From contig NZ_JASBRE010000001.1 of the NCBI RefSeq assembly GCF_029960815.1, positions 419,741 to 483,740 on the forward strand: DNA of 64,000 nt. The letters run 5' to 3'. The notes under the pieces were generated by a model. It saw only the letters and a list, made by a program, of their open reading frames with translations. It was not told the DNA's origin and made no database searches. This DNA is from Pseudomonas sp. AL03 (lineage in GTDB: Bacteria > Pseudomonadota > Gammaproteobacteria > Pseudomonadales > Pseudomonadaceae). The position numbers and the translations under genes were made by a program. This document shows positions 60,802 through 64,000 of the stretch, in pieces (positions within the stretch are counted from its first letter, which is position 1; each line of letters begins with the position of its first letter).

Positions 60802-62166
60802 ATGGAAGAGCAACTCCCCACGACTTTGTACGATAAACCCAAGGTGCTGCTGGTCGATGATGAGGAGTCAATCCTCAACAGCCTGCGTCGTCTGTTACGC
60901 AGCCAGCCCTACGAATTGCTGCTGGCCACCAGCGGTGCCCAGGCGCTGGAGATCATGGAGCAACACTCCATCGACCTGGTGATGACCGACGCACGCATGC
61001 CTAACATGGACGGTGCCACGCTGCTGGCTCACATCCATCAGCTTTACCCGACGACCACCCGGATTCTGCTCACCGGCTACGCGGACATGCCGACGATCAT
61101 CAAAGCCATCAACGAAGGGAAGATTCACCGCTATATCAGCAAACCCTGGAACGACGAGGAAATGCTCCTGACCTTGCGCCAGGCCTTGGCTCATCAATAT
61201 TCCGAGCGCGAACGTCAGCGCCTGGAGCAGTTGACCCGGCTGCAGAACGATCAGTTGAAGTCGCTCAACATCACCCTGGAAAAACACGTCGCCGCCCGTA
61301 CCGCCGAACTCCAGCAGACTGCCGACATGCTCGACCTGGCCTACGAAGAGCTCAAGCGCAGCTATGTCACCGGCACCGAGGTGTTCTCGCTGCTGGCCAA
61401 CTTGCGCTTGCCACCGGCCAAACAGACTAACCGCCAGATCATCGAACTGGTGCGGGTGTTTTGCAGACTTCACGAACTGGACGAGGGCACGAGCCGCGAC
61501 CTGGCCATGGCCGCGGCGCTCTACAACATCGGCAAGCTGAGCTGGACCGACAGCATGATCACCGCGTCCGCGGACCTGCTGCACCACAATGATCGGGAGC
61601 GTTATCGCGGTTATCCCAAGCAGAGCGAATCGCTATTGATGACCCTCGACCCGATGAAGGACGCCGCCCGTCTGATTCTTCATCATCAGGAGCGCTGGGA
61701 TGGCAGCGGTTTCCCCGACCGGCTCAAGGGCGAGGCGATTCCGTTCGGTTCGCGCCTGCTGAAACTGGCGGTGGATTTCATCGAGTTGCAGCGCGGACTG
61801 ATCCTCGAGCGGCAGATGAACAGCGATGAGGCGCTGGTCTACATCCGCAGCTATGCCGGGCGGCTCTACGATCCCGAACTGGTGGAAGATTTCATCCAGG
61901 TCTGTGCCGCGTATCTGAGCGATGTCTCGTTGGCCGATCCGTCGGTCAAGGTGCTGACCACACGGGAAGTGGCGGCGGGCATGATCCTGGCGCGCAACCT
62001 CAATGCCGATAACGGCATGCTGCTGCTCAATGCCGGCAAGGTGTTGAACGGGCCGCTGGTAGAGAAGTTGATCGCCTTCGAAGCCATGGAGGGCGCGAAG
62101 TACAGCATTTTTATAAAGGTGCCAGAAGAAGAGGAGACAGCGCTGCTGGAGCGTGCAACGACATAG
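60802..62166 (+). CDS. Response regulator with degenerate HD-GYP domain (RpfG-like)
   Basis: A 454-residue cytoplasmic protein. Receiver 10-130 with LLVDDEESIL, D63 in VMTDARMPNMDG and K114 in YISKPW. A coiled region (135-185) links to an HD-GYP-like domain (about 190-370). The signature HD of HDIGK is Tyr241-Asn242 (AALYNIGKLSW), while HHQERWDGSGFP keeps most of the second motif with GFP for GYP; the upstream metal histidine also seems missing. Phosphodiesterase activity is therefore unlikely, and a binding or scaffold role is more plausible. Residues about 375-454 form an extra C-terminal domain. It is divergent from the five-gene signalling operon. Confidence 0.88.
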   Translation: MEEQLPTTLYDKPKVLLVDDEESILNSLRRLLRSQPYELLLATSGAQALEIMEQHSIDLVMTDARMPNMDGATLLAHIHQLYPTTTRILLTGYADMPTIIKAINEGKIHRYISKPWNDEEMLLTLRQALAHQYSERERQRLEQLTRLQNDQLKSLNITLEKHVAARTAELQQTADMLDLAYEELKRSYVTGTEVFSLLANLRLPPAKQTNRQIIELVRVFCRLHELDEGTSRDLAMAAALYNIGKLSWTDSMITASADLLHHNDRERYRGYPKQSESLLMTLDPMKDAARLILHHQERWDGSGFPDRLKGEAIPFGSRLLKLAVDFIELQRGLILERQMNSDEALVYIRSYAGRLYDPELVEDFIQVCAAYLSDVSLADPSVKVLTTREVAAGMILARNLNADNGMLLLNAGKVLNGPLVEKLIAFEAMEGAKYSIFIKVPEEEETALLERATT

Positions 62167-62256
62167 ATGTTGGCGCAGGATGTGATCTTTGCGGGGTGAC
62201 GAAGCTGCGGCGGCCATGTGATCCTTGCGCTTTTTCCTCAAGGCCAATCCTGAACC

Positions 62257-62688
62257 ATGACGCTTTCATCCGCCGCCTCGCCCCGTCTCATCCGCATCGC
62301 CGCCGCCCTGTTGATCGGCCCGGACGGTCGCACACTGTTGGTCCGCAAGCGCGGCACCGAGGCGTTCATGCAGCCGGGGGGCAAGATCGAAGCCCATGAG
62401 CAGCCTGTCCACGCCCTGGCCCGTGAACTGGAAGAAGAATTGGGCTTGGTCATCGATCCGGCACACGCCACCTACCTCGGACAATTCTCTGCACCGGCCG
62501 CCAACGAGCCGGGTTTTGTCGTCCAGGCCGAACTCTTTCAGCTGACCATCGATTCAGCGGTAGCGCCTGCGGCGGAGATTGAAGAGGTGCGCTGGATCGA
62601 CCCGGCCACCGACGGCGATGTCACGCTGGCGCCATTGACACGGGACCTGATCCTGCCGTTTTATCGAGCTTCGTTGCCGACCGCCTGA
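62257..62688 (+). CDS. NUDIX hydrolase
   Basis: A 143-residue hydrolase of nucleoside-diphosphate-linked compounds. The NUDIX box is complete (GGKIEAHEQPVHALARELEE followed by ELG), with the REXXEE metal site. Its family prefix RIAAALLIGPDGRTLLVRKR suggests a general housecleaning NUDIX; the substrate cannot be read. It is followed by a LysE-family gene after 41 bp. Confidence 0.92.
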   Translation: MTLSSAASPRLIRIAAALLIGPDGRTLLVRKRGTEAFMQPGGKIEAHEQPVHALARELEEELGLVIDPAHATYLGQFSAPAANEPGFVVQAELFQLTIDSAVAPAAEIEEVRWIDPATDGDVTLAPLTRDLILPFYRASLPTA

Positions 62689-62729
62689 ACATTTGCGCAA
62701 CGCTCGTTTTATAAGAGCCAGGACTGCCT

Positions 62730-63368
62730 ATGATTCCGCTTCAAGACTTGCTGATCTTTGCCGCTGCTGCGTTGCTGATGGTGCTGACGCCGGGGCCGAA
62801 CATGATCTACCTTATTTCCCGTTCGATCTGCCAGGGGCGCAAGGCCGGGGTGACCTCCTTGCTCGGTGTGGTCGCGGGGTTTTTCGTGCACCTGTTCGCG
62901 GCCGCTGCCGGTTTGACCGCCGTGTTTCTGGCGGTGCCGATGGCCTACGAAGTGCTGAAGTGGGCCGGCGCGCTGTACCTGGTGTGGTTGGCCTGGCAGG
63001 CCGTCAAACCGGGTGCGCGTTCACCCTTCGAGATGCAGCAGTTGCCGCCGGATTCGTCCCGTAAATTGATCACCATGGGCTTTCTGACCAGCGCCCTGAA
63101 CCCGAAGATCGCCGTGTTTTATTTATCGGTGTTTCCGCAGTTCGTCACTCCTGAGCACGGTGCGGTGTTCACTCAGAGCATCATTTTGGGCCTGACCCAG
63201 ATCAGCGTCAGTTTCACCGTCAATCTGCTGATCGCGTTGTTCGCCGCGGGCATCGCCTCCTGGTTCGTCAACAACCCGACCTGGCTGGCGGTGCAGCGCT
63301 ATTTCATGGGCTTTGTGCTGTCGGCGCTGGCGGTGCGACTGATGCTTGAACAACGACGGATGGCTTGA
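62730..63368 (+). CDS. LysE/RhtB-family exporter
   Basis: A 212-residue inner-membrane transporter with six helices and the family opening LTPGPNMIYLISRSICQGRK, plus the conserved GFLTSALNPKIAVFYLSVFP. Such proteins export amino acids or their derivatives. A GNAT gene starts 2 bp after its stop, a pairing that suggests export or acetylation of a toxic metabolite. Confidence 0.92.
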   Translation: MIPLQDLLIFAAAALLMVLTPGPNMIYLISRSICQGRKAGVTSLLGVVAGFFVHLFAAAAGLTAVFLAVPMAYEVLKWAGALYLVWLAWQAVKPGARSPFEMQQLPPDSSRKLITMGFLTSALNPKIAVFYLSVFPQFVTPEHGAVFTQSIILGLTQISVSFTVNLLIALFAAGIASWFVNNPTWLAVQRYFMGFVLSALAVRLMLEQRRMA

Positions 63369-63370
63369 AC

Positions 63371-63874
63371 ATGTGGATTGAGCGGCTTGATGCCAGTCAT
63401 GCCCTGGATTATCGGGCGCTGATGCTCGAAGCCTACGACCTGCACCCCCAGGCGTTTACCTCCAGCGTGCGCGAACGCGCGGTGATGCCGCTGAGTTGGT
63501 GGGAATCACGCCTGACCAGCAAGCTGGACGTGGTGTTCGGCGCGTTCGAAGACGGTGAGTTGGCGGGCATCGTGGGCCTGGCCTTCGAGCCTCGGGAAAA
63601 GGCCCGGCACAAGGCGACATTGTTTGGCATGTATGTGTCGGGCAAGGTCCGGCAACGTGGGTTCGGTTATCACCTGGTGCAGGCCGTCCTGGCTGAGGCG
63701 CAGATCCGTCAGGGCCTGCGGTTGATCCAGCTGACCGTCACCGCTGGCAATGAAGCCGCGTTCAACCTGTACCAGCGTTGCGGCTTTATCCAGTTTGGCC
63801 TCGAACCTTTGGCGGTGCGGGTGGGCGAGGACTACTTCGACAAGATCCATATGTGGCGGGAGATCACCGCCTGA
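63371..63874 (+). CDS. GNAT-family N-acetyltransferase
   Basis: A 167-residue acetyl-CoA-dependent acetyltransferase. The acetyl-CoA loop is KVRQRGFGYHLVQAVLAEA, preceded by the beta4 strand ATLFGMYVSG and followed by LIQLTVTAGNEAAFNLYQRC, GFIQFGLEPLAV. The acceptor is unknown. I chose ATG 63371 over the in-frame TTG at 63365, which overlaps the exporter stop. Confidence 0.92.
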   Translation: MWIERLDASHALDYRALMLEAYDLHPQAFTSSVRERAVMPLSWWESRLTSKLDVVFGAFEDGELAGIVGLAFEPREKARHKATLFGMYVSGKVRQRGFGYHLVQAVLAEAQIRQGLRLIQLTVTAGNEAAFNLYQRCGFIQFGLEPLAVRVGEDYFDKIHMWREITA

Positions 63875-63896
63875 CCTGAGACATGCGGTCACTTTG

Positions 63897-63954
63897 TAGC
63901 AGCTGGCGAAGCCTGCGTTCGGCCCGAGCCGAACGCAGGCTTCGCCAGCTGCTA
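63897..63954. repeat. Perfect 27-bp hairpin (REP-like) at window end
   Basis: TAGCAGCTGGCGAAGCCTGC... (63897-63923) and its exact reverse complement (63928-63954) around CCGA. It lies 23 bp after the GNAT stop and probably ends that transcript. The GTAGCAGCTGGCGAAGCC motif is a different REP type from the others in this window. Confidence 0.9.
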
Positions 63955-64000
63955 TGTATGGACTCGCCCCCACTGTCTACCCGCTTTTGAAAAACCGCCG

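Overview
The window looks like chromosomal DNA of a Pseudomonas of the P. fluorescens group. The evidence is GC-rich coding sequence, many REP/REPIN palindromes of the TGTAGGAGCGAGC... type with a REP-associated transposase, and gene neighbourhoods known from pseudomonads (icp-asrA, gcd, tadA next to a multicopper oxidase, cmoAB). I see no rRNA, tRNA, CRISPR array or prophage.

Layout. (1) 1-3067: the 5' part of a large dermonecrotic-toxin-like protein, cut by the window edge. (2) 3167-11446: a trehalose PTS locus: treR, two nested TreR operators, treB (EIIBC), treC, a LamB-type porin, a fused EIIA-HPr-EI phosphotransferase and a small EIIB-like protein lacking the phosphorylatable cysteine. 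(3) 11586-18940: housekeeping and stress genes: Tat-exported multicopper oxidase, tadA, cmoB/cmoA, YhhN-family protein, the chagasin-type inhibitor icp and the Lon-like protease asrA. (4) 19633-24945: gcd, a porin-like remnant broken at a REP element, VF530 and Pr6Pr-family proteins, and a siderophore-interacting flavoreductase with its PadR/YqjI-type regulator. (5) 25450-32890: an alternate (CS1/Cbl, alpha-type) chaperone-usher pilus operon with three pilin-like subunits and two CblD-type tip proteins. (6) 32950-37842: a DUF6543-LRR-NEL (IpaH/SspH-type E3 ubiquitin ligase) effector-like gene carrying two frameshifts, one made by a third copy of a 7-bp tandem repeat. (7) 37993-48953: a large class A PBP-like protein, a RAYT transposase with its REPIN, an amino-acid permease, a ~725-bp long-inverted-repeat element, an OpgC-family protein, a gtrABC-like lipid-linked glycosylation operon and a small monooxygenase. 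(8) 49011-52148: a decaying metabolic block, with an FMN-glutamate-synthase-like gene and an APC permease that both appear internally deleted, around an intact LuxR regulator and a nitrilase-family hydrolase. (9) 52141-62166: a signalling island: five tightly packed minus-strand genes (two receiver-GGDEF-EAL proteins, a di-haem cytochrome c peroxidase, a periplasmic-sensing histidine kinase and a receiver-kinase) facing a divergent receiver/degenerate HD-GYP protein. (10) 62257-63874: NUDIX, LysE-family exporter and GNAT acetyltransferase.

The strongest candidates for something undescribed are the peroxidase/c-di-GMP island, where domain decay is complementary between proteins (one has an intact GGDEF and a ruined EAL, its neighbour the reverse, and the divergent HD-GYP lacks the HD pair); the pilus operon with duplicated tip and pilin modules; and the NEL effector-like gene with a slippage-prone 7-bp repeat at its 3' end. 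All functions are inferred from reading the sequence and from family knowledge; no database search was run.
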